Below are positions 23,679 through 31,583 of a stretch of DNA of 35,717 nt, piece by piece. A program made the translations under genes and the position numbers. Each line of letters opens with the position of its first letter. The first letter of the stretch is position 1. The notes under the pieces were generated by a model. It worked only from the letters and a program-made list of their open reading frames with translations, searched no databases and had not been told where the DNA came from. The stretch is from Actinomycetota bacterium. GTDB lineage: Bacteria; Actinomycetota; Thermoleophilia; Gaiellales; Gaiellaceae. Where the stretch lies: assembly GCA_947445525.1 (NCBI GenBank), contig CANFDS010000011.1, positions 1 through 35,717 of the forward strand, read 5' to 3'.

Positions 23679-25004
23679 GTGATCGCGCGCTACTCCCGAC
23701 CGGCCATGAAGAAGGTGTGGTCGGAGGAGAACCGGCTGGCCACCTGGCTCGCCGTCGAGCTGGCCGCACTGGATGCGTGGGCCGAGGTCGGCGTCGTGCC
23801 GGCGGCCGAGGTCGCGGCCATCCGTGCCGCCGCCACGGTGCCCACGCCCGAGCGCGTCCGCGAGATCGAGGCGCAGACGAACCACGATCTCGCCGCGTTC
23901 GTCGACGCCGTCGCCGAGCACCTCGGCCCGGAGGGCCGCTGGCTGCACTACGGCCTCACCTCCTCCGATGTGCTCGACACCGCGATGGGCCTGCAGGTGC
24001 GCGAGGCCGGCGCGCTCGTCATGGCCGGGCTCGCTGCGGCCCTGGCAGCCGTGCTCGCCCAGGCCGAGACCTACCGGCACACGCTCTGCATCGGCCGCAC
24101 CCACGGCGTCCACGCCGAGCCGACCACCTTCGGGCTGAAGCTCGCCGGCTGGGCCTTCGAGCTCGACCGCGACCGGCAGCGGCTGCGCGTAGCGCTCGCA
24201 GGGATGGCCGTCGGCAAGCTGTCGGGCGCCGTCGGCACATACTCGGCGACGAGCCCGGAGCTGGAGCGCTTGATGTGTGAGCGGCTCGGCCTCGAGCCCG
24301 ACCCGGTGACGACGCAGATCGTCGCCCGCGACCGCTACGCGGAGCTGCTGACGACGCTGGCGATCATCGCCGCCTCGCTCGAGCGCTTCGCCCTGGAGAT
24401 TCGCCATCTCGCCCGCACCGAGGTGCGGGAGGTCGAGGAGCCGTTCGGCAAGGGCCAGAAGGGGTCATCGGCGATGCCGCACAAGCGCAACCCGATCACC
24501 GCCGAGCGCATCTGCGGCCTGGCGCGCGTCGTCCGCGGCGCCGCCCTCGTCGGCCTCGAGAACGTCGCCCTCTGGCACGAGCGCGACATCTCGCACTCGT
24601 CGGCCGAGCGCGTGGTGCTCCCCGACGCCTTCCTGGCCGTCGACTACATGCTCGACCGGTTCACCTACCTCGCCGAGGGCCTCGTCGTGCGCACCGGGCG
24701 CATGCAGGAGAACCTGATGTCGAGCCACGGCCTCTTCTTCAGCCAGAAGCTGCTGCTGGCTCTCGTCGAGGCAGGGCTCACCCGCGACGACGCCTACCGG
24801 CTGACGCAGCGCAACGCGATGCGCGCCTGGGACGAGGCGACCGGCTTCGAGGCGCTCGTGCGCGCCGACCCCGAGGTAACGGCGCAGCTCGACGGCGCCC
24901 GGCTCGACCGGGTCTTCGAGATCAGCTCGTACACCCGTCACATCGACACGGTCTTCGAGCGCCTGGCCGCGCTCGCGGCGACGAAGGAGCCCACCCATGG
25001 CTGA
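23679..25004 (+). CDS. purB: Adenylosuccinate lyase
   Basis: PurB cleaves SAICAR to AICAR and adenylosuccinate to AMP, acting in two steps of purine synthesis. 441 residues, usual size. Motifs: TNHDLAAFVDAVAEHLG near residue 68 (substrate-binding His), LHYGLTSSDVLDTAMGLQV near residue 89, IGRTHGVHAEPTTFG near residue 140 (catalytic His) and the fumarase-superfamily signature GSSAMPHKRNPITAERI near residue 263. It is preceded by the TAGAAT box and overlaps purC by 8 bases. Confidence 0.97.
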   Translation: MIARYSRPAMKKVWSEENRLATWLAVELAALDAWAEVGVVPAAEVAAIRAAATVPTPERVREIEAQTNHDLAAFVDAVAEHLGPEGRWLHYGLTSSDVLDTAMGLQVREAGALVMAGLAAALAAVLAQAETYRHTLCIGRTHGVHAEPTTFGLKLAGWAFELDRDRQRLRVALAGMAVGKLSGAVGTYSATSPELERLMCERLGLEPDPVTTQIVARDRYAELLTTLAIIAASLERFALEIRHLARTEVREVEEPFGKGQKGSSAMPHKRNPITAERICGLARVVRGAALVGLENVALWHERDISHSSAERVVLPDAFLAVDYMLDRFTYLAEGLVVRTGRMQENLMSSHGLFFSQKLLLALVEAGLTRDDAYRLTQRNAMRAWDEATGFEALVRADPEVTAQLDGARLDRVFEISSYTRHIDTVFERLAALAATKEPTHG

Positions 25005-25860
25005 TGCGCCCGTCCATCTCGCGAGCGGCAAGGTGCGCGAGATCTACTCGCTCGACGCCGAGCGGCTGCTGCTCGTCGCGAGCGACCGCATCTCGACGTT
25101 CGATGTCATCCTGCCCACCGAGATCCCCGACAAGGGACGTGTCCTCACGGGCCTCTCGGGGTTCTGGTTCGCGCGGACGACGCACATCGTTCCGAACCAC
25201 CTGCTGAAGCTACGCGCCGACGGCCGCTCGACCGAGTGCCGCAAGCTGACAATGCTGCCGATCGAGTGTGTCGTGCGCGGCTACATCACCGGGTCAGGCT
25301 GGAAGGACTACCGGACGACGGGTAGCACCTCGGGCCACGCGCTGCCGCCCGGGCTGGTCGAGTCGCAGCGGCTACCCACCCCGATCTTCACGCCCGCGAC
25401 GAAGGCCGAGAGCGGCCACGACGAGAACATCACGCGGGCGGAGGCCGCCGAGCTCGTCGGCGCCGAGCTGTTCGCCGAGGTCGAGCGCATCTCGATCGCG
25501 CTCTACGAGTTCGCTGCCGAGCACGCGCGGCAGCGCGGCATCGTCGTGGCCGACACGAAGTTCGAGCTGGGGCTGGACGCGAGCGGCGCCCTCGTGCTGG
25601 GCGATGAGCTGTGCACGCCGGACTCGTCGCGCTTCTGGCCGGCCAACGAGTACGCACCCGGCCGCGCGCAGGCCTCGTTCGACAAGCAGTTCGTGCGCGA
25701 CTACTGCGAGACGCAGAGCTGGAACAAGGAGGCGCCCGGCCCGGCGCTCCCCGAAGCTGTCGTCGCCGGCACACGCGCCCGCTACGTCGAGGCGTTCGAG
25801 CGCCTGACGGAGATCCCGTTCGACCGCTATCTCGCCGATCCGGAGGTCGTGCTGCGATGA
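24997..25860 (+). CDS. purC: SAICAR synthetase
   Basis: Couples CAIR with aspartate using ATP. 287 residues. HLASGKVREIYSLDAERLLL, VASDRISTFDVILPTEIPDK, CVVRGYITGSGWKDYRTTG and IVVADTKFELGLDASG are the conserved blocks in order. It lies between purB and purS in an operon with overlapping stops and starts; its TGA overlaps the purS ATG by 4 bases (ATGA). Confidence 0.97.
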   Translation: MADAPVHLASGKVREIYSLDAERLLLVASDRISTFDVILPTEIPDKGRVLTGLSGFWFARTTHIVPNHLLKLRADGRSTECRKLTMLPIECVVRGYITGSGWKDYRTTGSTSGHALPPGLVESQRLPTPIFTPATKAESGHDENITRAEAAELVGAELFAEVERISIALYEFAAEHARQRGIVVADTKFELGLDASGALVLGDELCTPDSSRFWPANEYAPGRAQASFDKQFVRDYCETQSWNKEAPGPALPEAVVAGTRARYVEAFERLTEIPFDRYLADPEVVLR

Positions 25861-26102
25861 AGGCAACCGTGCTCGTACGGCCGAAAGCCGGCATTCTCGA
25901 TCCGCAGGGCGAGGCCGTTCAGAGTGGCCTCGGCCACCTCGGCTTCGTGGTGCGCAAGGCCCACGTCGGCCGGCTCGTCGAGCTCGAGCTCGACACGACC
26001 GACCGCGAGCAGGCCCGCGCCGACATCGCGAAGATGTGCGAGCAACTGATCGCGAACCCGTTGATCGAGAGCTACGAGATCACCCTCGAGGGCGACGCGT
26101 GA
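25857..26102 (+). CDS. purS: Phosphoribosylformylglycinamidine synthase subunit PurS
   Basis: The 81-residue small subunit that bridges PurQ and PurL in the Gram-positive-type FGAM synthetase. MKATVLVRPKAGILDPQGEA and VQSGLGHLGFVVRKAHVGR match PurS, and it ends with NPLIESYEITLEG. It overlaps purC by ATGA and purQ by GTGA. Confidence 0.95.
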   Translation: MKATVLVRPKAGILDPQGEAVQSGLGHLGFVVRKAHVGRLVELELDTTDREQARADIAKMCEQLIANPLIESYEITLEGDA

Positions 26103-26797
26103 GCGAGGGCCCGCGCCCGAAGATCGCCGTCGTCACCTTCCCCGGGTCGAACGACGACCGTGACATGTGCTGGGCGCTCGGCTCGCTGGGCGCGGAGGCG
26201 GTGCCCGTGTGGCACGCCGACGAGGGGCTGCCCGCGGTGGGCGCCGTGGTGCTGCCGGGCGGGTTCTCGTACGGCGACTACCTGCGCTGCGGCGCGATCG
26301 CCCGCTTCGCGCCGATCATGAAGGCGGTCGCCGCGTTCGCCGCTGACGGCGGCCCGGTGCTCGGCACCTGCAACGGCTTCCAGATCCTCTGCGAGGCCGG
26401 CCTGCTCCCCGGCATCCTGCGGGCGAACGGCTCGCTGCGCTTCATCTGCCGAGACACGACGATCCGCGTCGAGCAGACCGACACGCCGTTCACGTCGCGC
26501 TGCAAGCCCGGCTACCTGCTGCGCATCCCGATCAAGCACGGCGAGGGCGCCTGGTTCGCCGACCCGGAGCTGCTCGCCGAGGTCGAGGCCAACGGCCAGG
26601 TGGTGCTCCGCTACACCAACAACCCCAACGGCGCTGTCGCCGACGTCGCCGGCGTCTGCAATGCCGCGCGCAACGTGATGGGCCTGATGCCGCATCCCGA
26701 GCATGCCGTCGACCCGCTGCTCGGCTCCGGCGACGGCGCCCTGATCCTCGCCTCGCTGGTCGAGGCCGCGTCCGCGCGGCTCGGCGTGCCCGCGTAG
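26099..26797 (+). CDS. purQ: FGAM synthase glutaminase subunit PurQ
   Basis: The glutamine amidotransferase subunit that feeds ammonia to PurL. 232 residues. KIAVVTFPGSNDDRDM at the N-terminus, VVLPGGFSYGDYLRCGAIAR (oxyanion-side motif), the nucleophile Cys91 in LGTCNGFQIL, and GLMPHPEHAV near residue 204 with the His-Glu pair. The start is GTG with a 4-base overlap of purS. PurL, expected next, is not encoded downstream; a hairpin follows at 26803. Confidence 0.97.
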   Translation: MSEGPRPKIAVVTFPGSNDDRDMCWALGSLGAEAVPVWHADEGLPAVGAVVLPGGFSYGDYLRCGAIARFAPIMKAVAAFAADGGPVLGTCNGFQILCEAGLLPGILRANGSLRFICRDTTIRVEQTDTPFTSRCKPGYLLRIPIKHGEGAWFADPELLAEVEANGQVVLRYTNNPNGAVADVAGVCNAARNVMGLMPHPEHAVDPLLGSGDGALILASLVEAASARLGVPA

Positions 26798-26802
26798 CGG
26801 TA

Positions 26803-26825
26803 CGGAGGCCAGAAGCGAGCCTCCG
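26803..26825 (+). terminator. Hairpin after purQ
   Basis: CGGAGGC (26803-26809) pairs with GCCTCCG (26819-26825), loop of 9 bases. It lies between the convergent purQ and the gene ending at 26863, so it can serve both directions. Confidence 0.5.
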
Positions 26826-26862
26826 CCGACGTAGTCGAACCCGTCCGGAGGCAGCGGTTCAC

Positions 26863-27204
26863 TCACACGCCTGCCCCCTCCCCGTCGGCGCCCCACCCCA
26901 GCAGCGCCGCGAGCGCCGGCTCCGCAGCGGCCGCCTGCCGCAGCCGCTCGAGGTCGCGGGCGCGCAGCGTCACCGGGCCGCGCCGCACCACGCCGCCGGT
27001 CGCGTAGGCGAACCGCACCAGCGGCTCCCCGCGCGCATCGGCGAGCAGCTGCACCACCGAGGAGAAACGCCGCTCCCCCGCGCGTTGCGGCACCGCCGCC
27101 TGCGCGACGAGCCTCGCCCCGCCCCACGGCGTCGCCACCGTCGCCGCTTGCCGCTCGGCCTGCGCGCCCGACTCTGCCCTGCCCGTCTTCGTCCGCGTCG
27201 TCAT
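26863..27204 (-). CDS. Hypothetical protein
   Basis: 113 residues from ATG 27204, after TACGGT 6 bases upstream. A basic start (TTRTKTGRAESGAQ) is followed by a beta-rich middle (ATPWGGARLVAQAAVPQ; RRFSSVVQLLADARGEPLVR; FAYATGGVVRRGPVTLRA) and a helical end. No domain recognised; the conserved look of the middle suggests a real protein. A longer start at 27309 is less likely because the -10 box would sit inside it. Confidence 0.65.
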   Translation of the reverse strand: MTTRTKTGRAESGAQAERQAATVATPWGGARLVAQAAVPQRAGERRFSSVVQLLADARGEPLVRFAYATGGVVRRGPVTLRARDLERLRQAAAAEPALAALLGWGADGEGAGV

Positions 27205-27210
27205 GCCCCC

Positions 27211-27216
27211 ACCGTA
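27211..27216 (-). promoter_or_regulatory. -10 box TACGGT of the gene at 27204
   Basis: Minus-strand TACGGT, 6 bases before the ATG at 27204. Confidence 0.45.
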
Positions 27217-27319
27217 CGGAGCTACCGCGTGAGGCGGTGTGCCCGCTTCGTGCCGGAGGTGCGAAGGCGCGAGCCGGCCCCGGGTCGCCTCTCCGCTTGT
27301 ACCGCGCACCCGCCGTCGG

Positions 27320-27325
27320 TAGCGT
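27320..27325 (+). promoter_or_regulatory. -10 box TAGCGT of the gene at 27336
   Basis: TAGCGT with a 10-base gap to the GTG at 27336; predicts a leader of about 3 bases. Confidence 0.35.
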
Positions 27326-27335
27326 CGGCAGGGCC

Positions 27336-28451
27336 GTGTACATCTCCATCCACCTCAGCCCACAGAGCCGCGGCGACGCCGAGGACAGCGAGACCATCGA
27401 GGAGCTCGTCGACCACGCCCTCGCGGCCGATGCCGCCGGCGTCGCTGCCATCTGCCTGACGGAGCATCACACCGCCGGCTTCAACACGTACTGCGACCCG
27501 TTCCTGATGGGCGCATACCTGGCGCCGCAGCTGACGCAGGCCTACATCGCCGTGCACGTCGTGCAGGTGCCATTCCACAGCCCGGTGCGCATCGCCGAGC
27601 AGGCCAACCTGCTCGACCTGCTCACGCGCGGACGCTGCATGGTCGCGCTCGCCCCCGGCTCGCCCCGCCAGATCGAGCTCGACGTGTTCGGCGTGGACTT
27701 CGCCGACCGCCCCGGCATCACCCGGGAGCGCATCGAGGCGCTACGGCGCATCTGGGCCTGGCAGGCGGGCGACGAGCCGCTCGACGTCTCGACCGCCAAC
27801 GACCGCGGCATCCTGTCCGGGCGGATCTCGCCGTCGTCCTTCCGCAAGCCGCACCCGCTGGTGGGACGGGCGACCATGACCGATGCCACGATCGTCGAGT
27901 CCGCGCTGCTCGGCTGGCCGGCGATCCTGGCCCTGCGTAGCGAGGGCGACGACAACCGCCGCCAGCTGGCGCTCTACCGGTCGACCCTCGAGGGGGCAGG
28001 GCACGACGAGGCGACGGTGCGCGAGTGCCTCTCCTGGCTCGGCCTGACCACGCTCGTCAGCATCGCCCCGACCGAGCGCGAGGCACGACGGCAGCACGAC
28101 GAGTACCTGGAGATCGGCGGGGCCGGGCCGATCGTGCGGACGGCCGGCGAGGGCTCGCGAGCCTGGGCCGAGGAGTGGCGCACGCGGCAGCTCCAGCGGG
28201 CCGAGTGGTCGATCGTGGGGACGCCCGAGATGGTTGCCGAGAGCCTCCTCGGCGACCGCGAGATCGGCGCCGAGCACGCACGCGTCTCGTTCGTCACCAC
28301 GCCGGGCCGGCGTGAGCAGAACCTCGAGGCGCTGCAGCTGTTCCTCGGCGAGACGCTGCCGCTGCTCGACCCGCAGCAGCTGCCGGGGCCGGCACGCACG
28401 GTCGAGACCGAGGCCGCCGCGGCGCTCGCCGCCGGCTCCCTGCCGGCCTAG
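27336..28451 (+). CDS. LLM class flavin-dependent oxidoreductase
   Basis: 371 residues of the luciferase-like monooxygenase superfamily. AICLTEHHTAGFNTYCDP near residue 42, YIAVHVVQVPFHSPVRIAEQ near 70 and ANLLDLLTRGRCMVALAPGS near 90 are the conserved barrel strands and loops. The Gly-rich phosphate-binding strand is replaced by ALAPGSPRQ. A sequence unlike the copy at 1149 suggests another subfamily. The start is the GTG at 27336; a longer frame begins in the intergenic region and is not supported. Its stop TAG lies inside the CTAG that borders the palindromic element. Confidence 0.88.
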   Translation: MYISIHLSPQSRGDAEDSETIEELVDHALAADAAGVAAICLTEHHTAGFNTYCDPFLMGAYLAPQLTQAYIAVHVVQVPFHSPVRIAEQANLLDLLTRGRCMVALAPGSPRQIELDVFGVDFADRPGITRERIEALRRIWAWQAGDEPLDVSTANDRGILSGRISPSSFRKPHPLVGRATMTDATIVESALLGWPAILALRSEGDDNRRQLALYRSTLEGAGHDEATVRECLSWLGLTTLVSIAPTEREARRQHDEYLEIGGAGPIVRTAGEGSRAWAEEWRTRQLQRAEWSIVGTPEMVAESLLGDREIGAEHARVSFVTTPGRREQNLEALQLFLGETLPLLDPQQLPGPARTVETEAAAALAAGSLPA

Positions 28452-28670
28452 ATGGTTGATGCCACGCTCTCGCGTGTCCGGATGCGCGATCTGACGCGTC
28501 TGGGCCGCTCCCGGCCGGCACGGCCCGGCGGAGCCGGGCCCCACCAACCGTCCGCTGCGCCCCGTCGCGCCGGCCCCGCTGGCGCTGCCAGCGCCGCCGG
28601 CACGCCGGAACGCCCCAGAGCGGCCAGCTCACGCCCCGGAACAGGCGATCTCGTGGCATCAACCATCTAG
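28448..28670. mobile_element. MITE-like palindromic element with 19-bp inverted repeats
   Basis: CTAGATGGTTGATGCCACG (28448-28466) is repeated exactly in inverted orientation at 28652-28670. Imperfect symmetry continues about 15 bases further in. The 185-base interior has more hairpins, such as GGCCCGGC-GGA-GCCGGGCC. CTAG at both edges could be a 4-base target duplication, leaving 15-bp repeats ATGGTTGATGCCACG. The left CTAG supplies the stop codon of the upstream gene. No transposase is encoded; ATG and TAG triplets within the repeats make both strands open by symmetry. A terminator-like or REP-type palindrome is the alternative. Confidence 0.6.
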
Positions 28671-28690
28671 CGCACAGGCGAGCACGGCCG

Positions 28691-28696
28691 TACGAT
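28691..28696 (+). promoter_or_regulatory. -10 box TACGAT of the glyoxalase-family gene
   Basis: TACGAT, 7 bases before ATG 28704. The upstream ATG (28695) overlaps this box, so the box decides for 28704 as the start. Confidence 0.55.
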
Positions 28697-28703
28697 GGCC
28701 GCT

Positions 28704-29081
28704 ATGGAACTCATCCACACCTGCTACCGCATCACCGACCCCGCAGCCTCGGTCGCCTTCTACGAGGCGCTCGGCTTCGAGAAGCGTCGCGAGCTGCCGA
28801 TCCGCGACGAGGCGATCAACATCTTCCTGGGTCTGCCCGGCGGTGGCGACCAGCTCGAGCTGACGTTCAACTTCGGCGTCACGAGCTACGAGCTCGGCAC
28901 CGGCTACGGCCACATCGCCCTCACGGTCGACGACATGGCGGCGACGCTCGCCCGCCTCGTCGAGCAGGGCATCCAGCCGGAACGGGAGCCGTACCGCATC
29001 CGTGAAGGCGGCTCGCTGCTGTGCTTCGTGCGCGATCCCGACCAGTACCGCATCGAGCTGATCGAGAAGAACAACTACTAG
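28704..29081 (+). CDS. VOC family protein (glyoxalase I-like)
   Basis: 125 residues. Two beta-alpha-beta-beta-beta modules of the vicinal-oxygen-chelate fold: HTCYRITDPAASVAFYEALG with a His ligand at residue 5, DQLELTFNFG with a Glu near residue 53, YGHIALTVDDMAATLARLVE with a His near residue 75, and RDPDQYRIELIEK with a Glu near the end. All four metal ligands expected for lactoylglutathione lyase (GloA) are in place, so it may be a methylglyoxal-detoxifying enzyme, although the thiol cofactor in actinobacteria would not be glutathione. Confidence 0.88.
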   Translation: MELIHTCYRITDPAASVAFYEALGFEKRRELPIRDEAINIFLGLPGGGDQLELTFNFGVTSYELGTGYGHIALTVDDMAATLARLVEQGIQPEREPYRIREGGSLLCFVRDPDQYRIELIEKNNY

Positions 29082-29126
29082 CGCAGCGGCGACGCGGCCC
29101 GCCCGGGCGGCGAGGCGGCGCGGCGC

Positions 29127-29696
29127 TCAGCCGACGGACGCCGAGCCGCACACCGGAGCTGTCAGCACGGGCACGATCGAGACGCCGGGAGCGAGCAGGC
29201 CGACGGCGCGCACGTAGCCGCCGAGATCGGTGACGAACACGAGCCGGCCGAGACGGTAGGCGCTCAGGCTCTTGCCCTGCGCGACCCGCTCGAGCCGCGG
29301 CCCGTGCGCGCGGATGAGGGTGGTTGCGAGCGAGCAGGGGCCGACGCCGAGCCCGGTGGTCACACGTGCCCCCCAGGTGATGACGCCGACGGCAGTCGTG
29401 CCGCCAGGGCGGAACAGCACCTCGAGGTGCCAGTCGTCGAAGAGCAGGCGGTCGAAGCCGCCGTCGCCGAGGATACGGATGCTCTGGCTCGCATAGGCGG
29501 TCCGGTAGAACTCCGCCGTCCTGCCCAGCGGTGCGCGCCCGACGGTGCTCTGGTCGATGCGGAACGGGCCGCCGTCAACCCGCGGCGCGATGGCGCGCGC
29601 CGGCGGCGCCCCGGCGACCAGCACAAATGCGACAACAAGCAGCACGGCGAGCGCACGAGCTATCCGTCGAAAGCTACCTCTCGCACTGGCTACCAT
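29127..29696 (-). CDS. Secreted hypothetical protein
   Basis: 189 residues. A signal peptide (RRIARALAVLLVVAFVLVAG then APPARA) is followed by a beta-rich region with IDQSTVGRAPLGRTAEFYRT and WHLEVLFRPGG and one Cys pair (GPCS, and VCGS near the end). No family recognised. Its ATG (29696-29694) lies within the TACCAT box of the divergent ppa gene, so transcription or initiation of the two must interfere. Confidence 0.65.
   Translation of the reverse strand: MVASARGSFRRIARALAVLLVVAFVLVAGAPPARAIAPRVDGGPFRIDQSTVGRAPLGRTAEFYRTAYASQSIRILGDGGFDRLLFDDWHLEVLFRPGGTTAVGVITWGARVTTGLGVGPCSLATTLIRAHGPRLERVAQGKSLSAYRLGRLVFVTDLGGYVRAVGLLAPGVSIVPVLTAPVCGSASVG
29691..29696 (+). promoter_or_regulatory. -10 box TACCAT of ppa
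   Basis: TACCAT, 6 bases before the ATG at 29703; its reverse complement includes the ATG of the divergent gene. Confidence 0.5.
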
Positions 29697-29702
29697 GTGT
29701 CC

Positions 29703-30200
29703 ATGCCGCCCGAGCCCGTCATCGTCTTCGTCGAGATACCCGGTGGCTCGCGCAACAAGTACGAGCTCGACGCGGAACTCGGAGCGATCGTCCTCGACCG
29801 CCGCCTCTTCACCTCGATGAGCTATCCGGCCGACTACGGCTTCATCGAGGGCACGATGGGCGAGGACGGCGACCCGGTGGATGCGCTCGTGCTGGTGGGC
29901 GACCCGACCTTCCCCGGCTGCCGCATCCGTACGCGCCCCGTCGGCGTGTTCCACATGACCGACGAGAAGGGCCCAGACGAGAAGATCCTCTGCGTGCCGC
30001 TGAAGGACCCGGCGTTCATGCGCGTCCACGACATCCACGACATCGCCCCCGAGTTCCGCGACGAGATCGAGCACTTCTTCCAGGTCTACAAGGACCTCGA
30101 GGCAGGCAAGACCGAGACCCGCGGCTTCGGCAACCGAGCCGAGGCCGAGGAGATCATCGTCGCCGGCCGGCTGCGCGCGCTGGAGCCGGTCGAGTCGTAG
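29703..30200 (+). CDS. ppa: Inorganic pyrophosphatase
   Basis: Family I soluble pyrophosphatase, 165 residues. It has EIPGGSRNKYELDAELG (the E..S..KYE substrate-binding motif), MSYPADYGFIEGTM and the family signature EDGDPVDALVLVGDPTFPG with its three metal-binding Asp residues. It clears the pyrophosphate made in nucleotide and tRNA reactions. The next gene begins at the last base of its TAG stop, so the two form an operon. Confidence 0.97.
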   Translation: MPPEPVIVFVEIPGGSRNKYELDAELGAIVLDRRLFTSMSYPADYGFIEGTMGEDGDPVDALVLVGDPTFPGCRIRTRPVGVFHMTDEKGPDEKILCVPLKDPAFMRVHDIHDIAPEFRDEIEHFFQVYKDLEAGKTETRGFGNRAEAEEIIVAGRLRALEPVES

Positions 30201-30631
30201 TGAGCGAGGACGCGCTCGGGGCCTGGCTCGGCCAGCTCGAGGAGGCGGTGGCCGCGGGCGAGGACCCCGGCGCCGACGTCGCGCTCGTCTATCTCGTGCA
30301 CGAGGACGTGCTGCTGGACGAGGACGAGCTGCACGGTGCGCTGCGCCGCGCCGTCCTGCTGCTCGCCACAGGGGGCGACCCCAGGCGCGACCTCGATCTC
30401 GACGGCCGCGCCGTCAGCGCGCTCGCCGACGATCTCGACGCGCCCGCCCAGCGGGCGGAGCTGATCGCTGCGCTCGAGGACGTCGCCGACCTGGTCGCCG
30501 GCCTCCCGCACCTGGCGGCGCGGCTCCACGCCCTCCGCGCCGATCCCGACCGGGCCTGGCGTACCCTCGCGCTCGCCCTGCTCGCCGACGAGCTGGACGA
30601 GGACGACGAAGACAACACCGACGCCGGTTAG
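30200..30631 (+). CDS. Acidic helical protein in operon with ppa
   Basis: 143 residues, starting GTG (SEDALGAWLGQLEEAVAAGE), one base overlapping the ppa stop. Strongly acidic and helix-rich (DEDELHGALRRAVLLLATGG; AELIAALEDVADLVAGLPHL; LALALLADELDEDDED). No domain recognised. The tight junction with ppa is typical of translational coupling and suggests a shared function, which is inference. Confidence 0.7.
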   Translation: MSEDALGAWLGQLEEAVAAGEDPGADVALVYLVHEDVLLDEDELHGALRRAVLLLATGGDPRRDLDLDGRAVSALADDLDAPAQRAELIAALEDVADLVAGLPHLAARLHALRADPDRAWRTLALALLADELDEDDEDNTDAG

Positions 30632-30669
30632 CGCCCGCGCCGCGCGCCGGCCCTGGCCCCGCGCCGGCC

Positions 30670-31053
30670 CTACCCCCGCTTGAGGCTGAGCACGCTCGTC
30701 GCCTTCGTCCCGTCCGGGAGGGCGATGGCCACGGTGCCGTTGAAGGTCGTTGCGGCGAAGGTGCCGGCGCTCTTCCAGGTCAGCCCGGCGCGGCAGGGCG
30801 GGTTCGAGCCGGTGCCGACAAGCGACCGCTTCGCATCGTCGTAGACGATCTTCACCGTGCCGAGCGCCCTCGAGGCGCCCTGGATGGTGAAGCCCTTCGC
30901 GCTCCAGGCGTTGGTGCCGCCGCCGAGGTCGAAGGCGGAGGTCAGCCGGTCGCCACTGGCGGCGGTCTTGAGGGCGGCGGAGGCGGCGACCGCGACGGCG
31001 GCCACGAGACCGGCGGCGACGACAGTAGCGGCGACAGCGGCACGGAGTGTCAT
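30670..31053 (-). CDS. Secreted hypothetical protein
   Basis: 127 residues with an N-terminal signal sequence (LRAAVAATVVAAGLVAAVAV) and a beta-rich mature part (FDLGGGTNAWSAKGFTIQG; ALGTVKIVYDDAKRSLVG; AGTFAATTFNGTVAIALP). One lone Cys (NPPCRAG). Not a family I know. ATG 31053 is preferred because TACATT lies 6 bases upstream; a start 9 codons earlier would place the box inside the gene. Confidence 0.65.
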   Translation of the reverse strand: MTLRAAVAATVVAAGLVAAVAVAASAALKTAASGDRLTSAFDLGGGTNAWSAKGFTIQGASRALGTVKIVYDDAKRSLVGTGSNPPCRAGLTWKSAGTFAATTFNGTVAIALPDGTKATSVLSLKRG

Positions 31054-31059
31054 GCGCGC

Positions 31060-31065
31060 AATGTA
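31060..31065 (-). promoter_or_regulatory. -10 box TACATT of the gene at 31053
   Basis: Minus-strand TACATT, 6 bases before the ATG at 31053. Confidence 0.5.
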
Positions 31066-31094
31066 ACGAGCGCACGGCAACTTCTGACGGCCAA

Positions 31095-31100
31095 TAGGAT
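31095..31100 (+). promoter_or_regulatory. -10 box TAGGAT of the flavin reductase gene
   Basis: TAGGAT, 6 bases before the GTG at 31107. Confidence 0.5.
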
Positions 31101-31106
31101 GCCGGG

Positions 31107-31583
31107 GTGGTCACCGCCGACGATCTCCGCGCCGTCTACCGCAAGGTGCCCGCCGGCGTGGCCGTGGTGACCGTCGACCACGACGGCGAGCGGCTCGGGC
31201 TGACCGTGTCGGCGCTCGTCTCGCTATCGCTGGAGCCGCCGCTGATCGGCGTCGCCGTGGCCCGGCAGGCGGCGCTGCACGAGATCCTGCACGGCGCCGG
31301 CACGTTCGCGGTCTCGTACCTGCCCGCGGGTGAGGCGGGCACCCGGCTGGCGGCCCACTTCGCCCGTGGCGTGCCGCCGATCGCGATGTGGCACCGCATC
31401 GCCGTGCGCGACGGCCGCGAGGGCCTGGCGCCGCAGCTCGCGGGCGCCGCCGGCTGGCTCGACTGCGTCATCGTTGCCGAGCACGCGGCGGGCGACCACA
31501 CCCTCTTCGTCGCCGAGGTCACTGCCGCCGAGGCCGGCCCGGCGGAGCGCGCGCTCGTCCACGTGGGAGGGAAGACGGAGTGA
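31107..31583 (+). CDS. Flavin reductase family protein
   Basis: 158 residues of the FMN-binding split-barrel flavin reductase family. VYRKVPAGVAVVTVDHDGER and GLTVSALVSLSLEPPLIGVA (the TxSS/Ax.SLSxxPP-type flavin motif), FAVSYLPAGEAGTRLAAHFA and ALVHVGGK near the C-terminus. Such enzymes give reduced flavin to monooxygenases, and three luciferase-like monooxygenases are in this window. Its stop overlaps the next start by GTGA. Confidence 0.9.
   Translation: MVTADDLRAVYRKVPAGVAVVTVDHDGERLGLTVSALVSLSLEPPLIGVAVARQAALHEILHGAGTFAVSYLPAGEAGTRLAAHFARGVPPIAMWHRIAVRDGREGLAPQLAGAAGWLDCVIVAEHAAGDHTLFVAEVTAAEAGPAERALVHVGGKTE

Noticed and set aside
28448-28670. Two 72-codon genes inside the palindromic element
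   Set aside because: Both strands begin and end in the inverted repeats by symmetry, and the products are low-complexity Arg/Ala/Pro.
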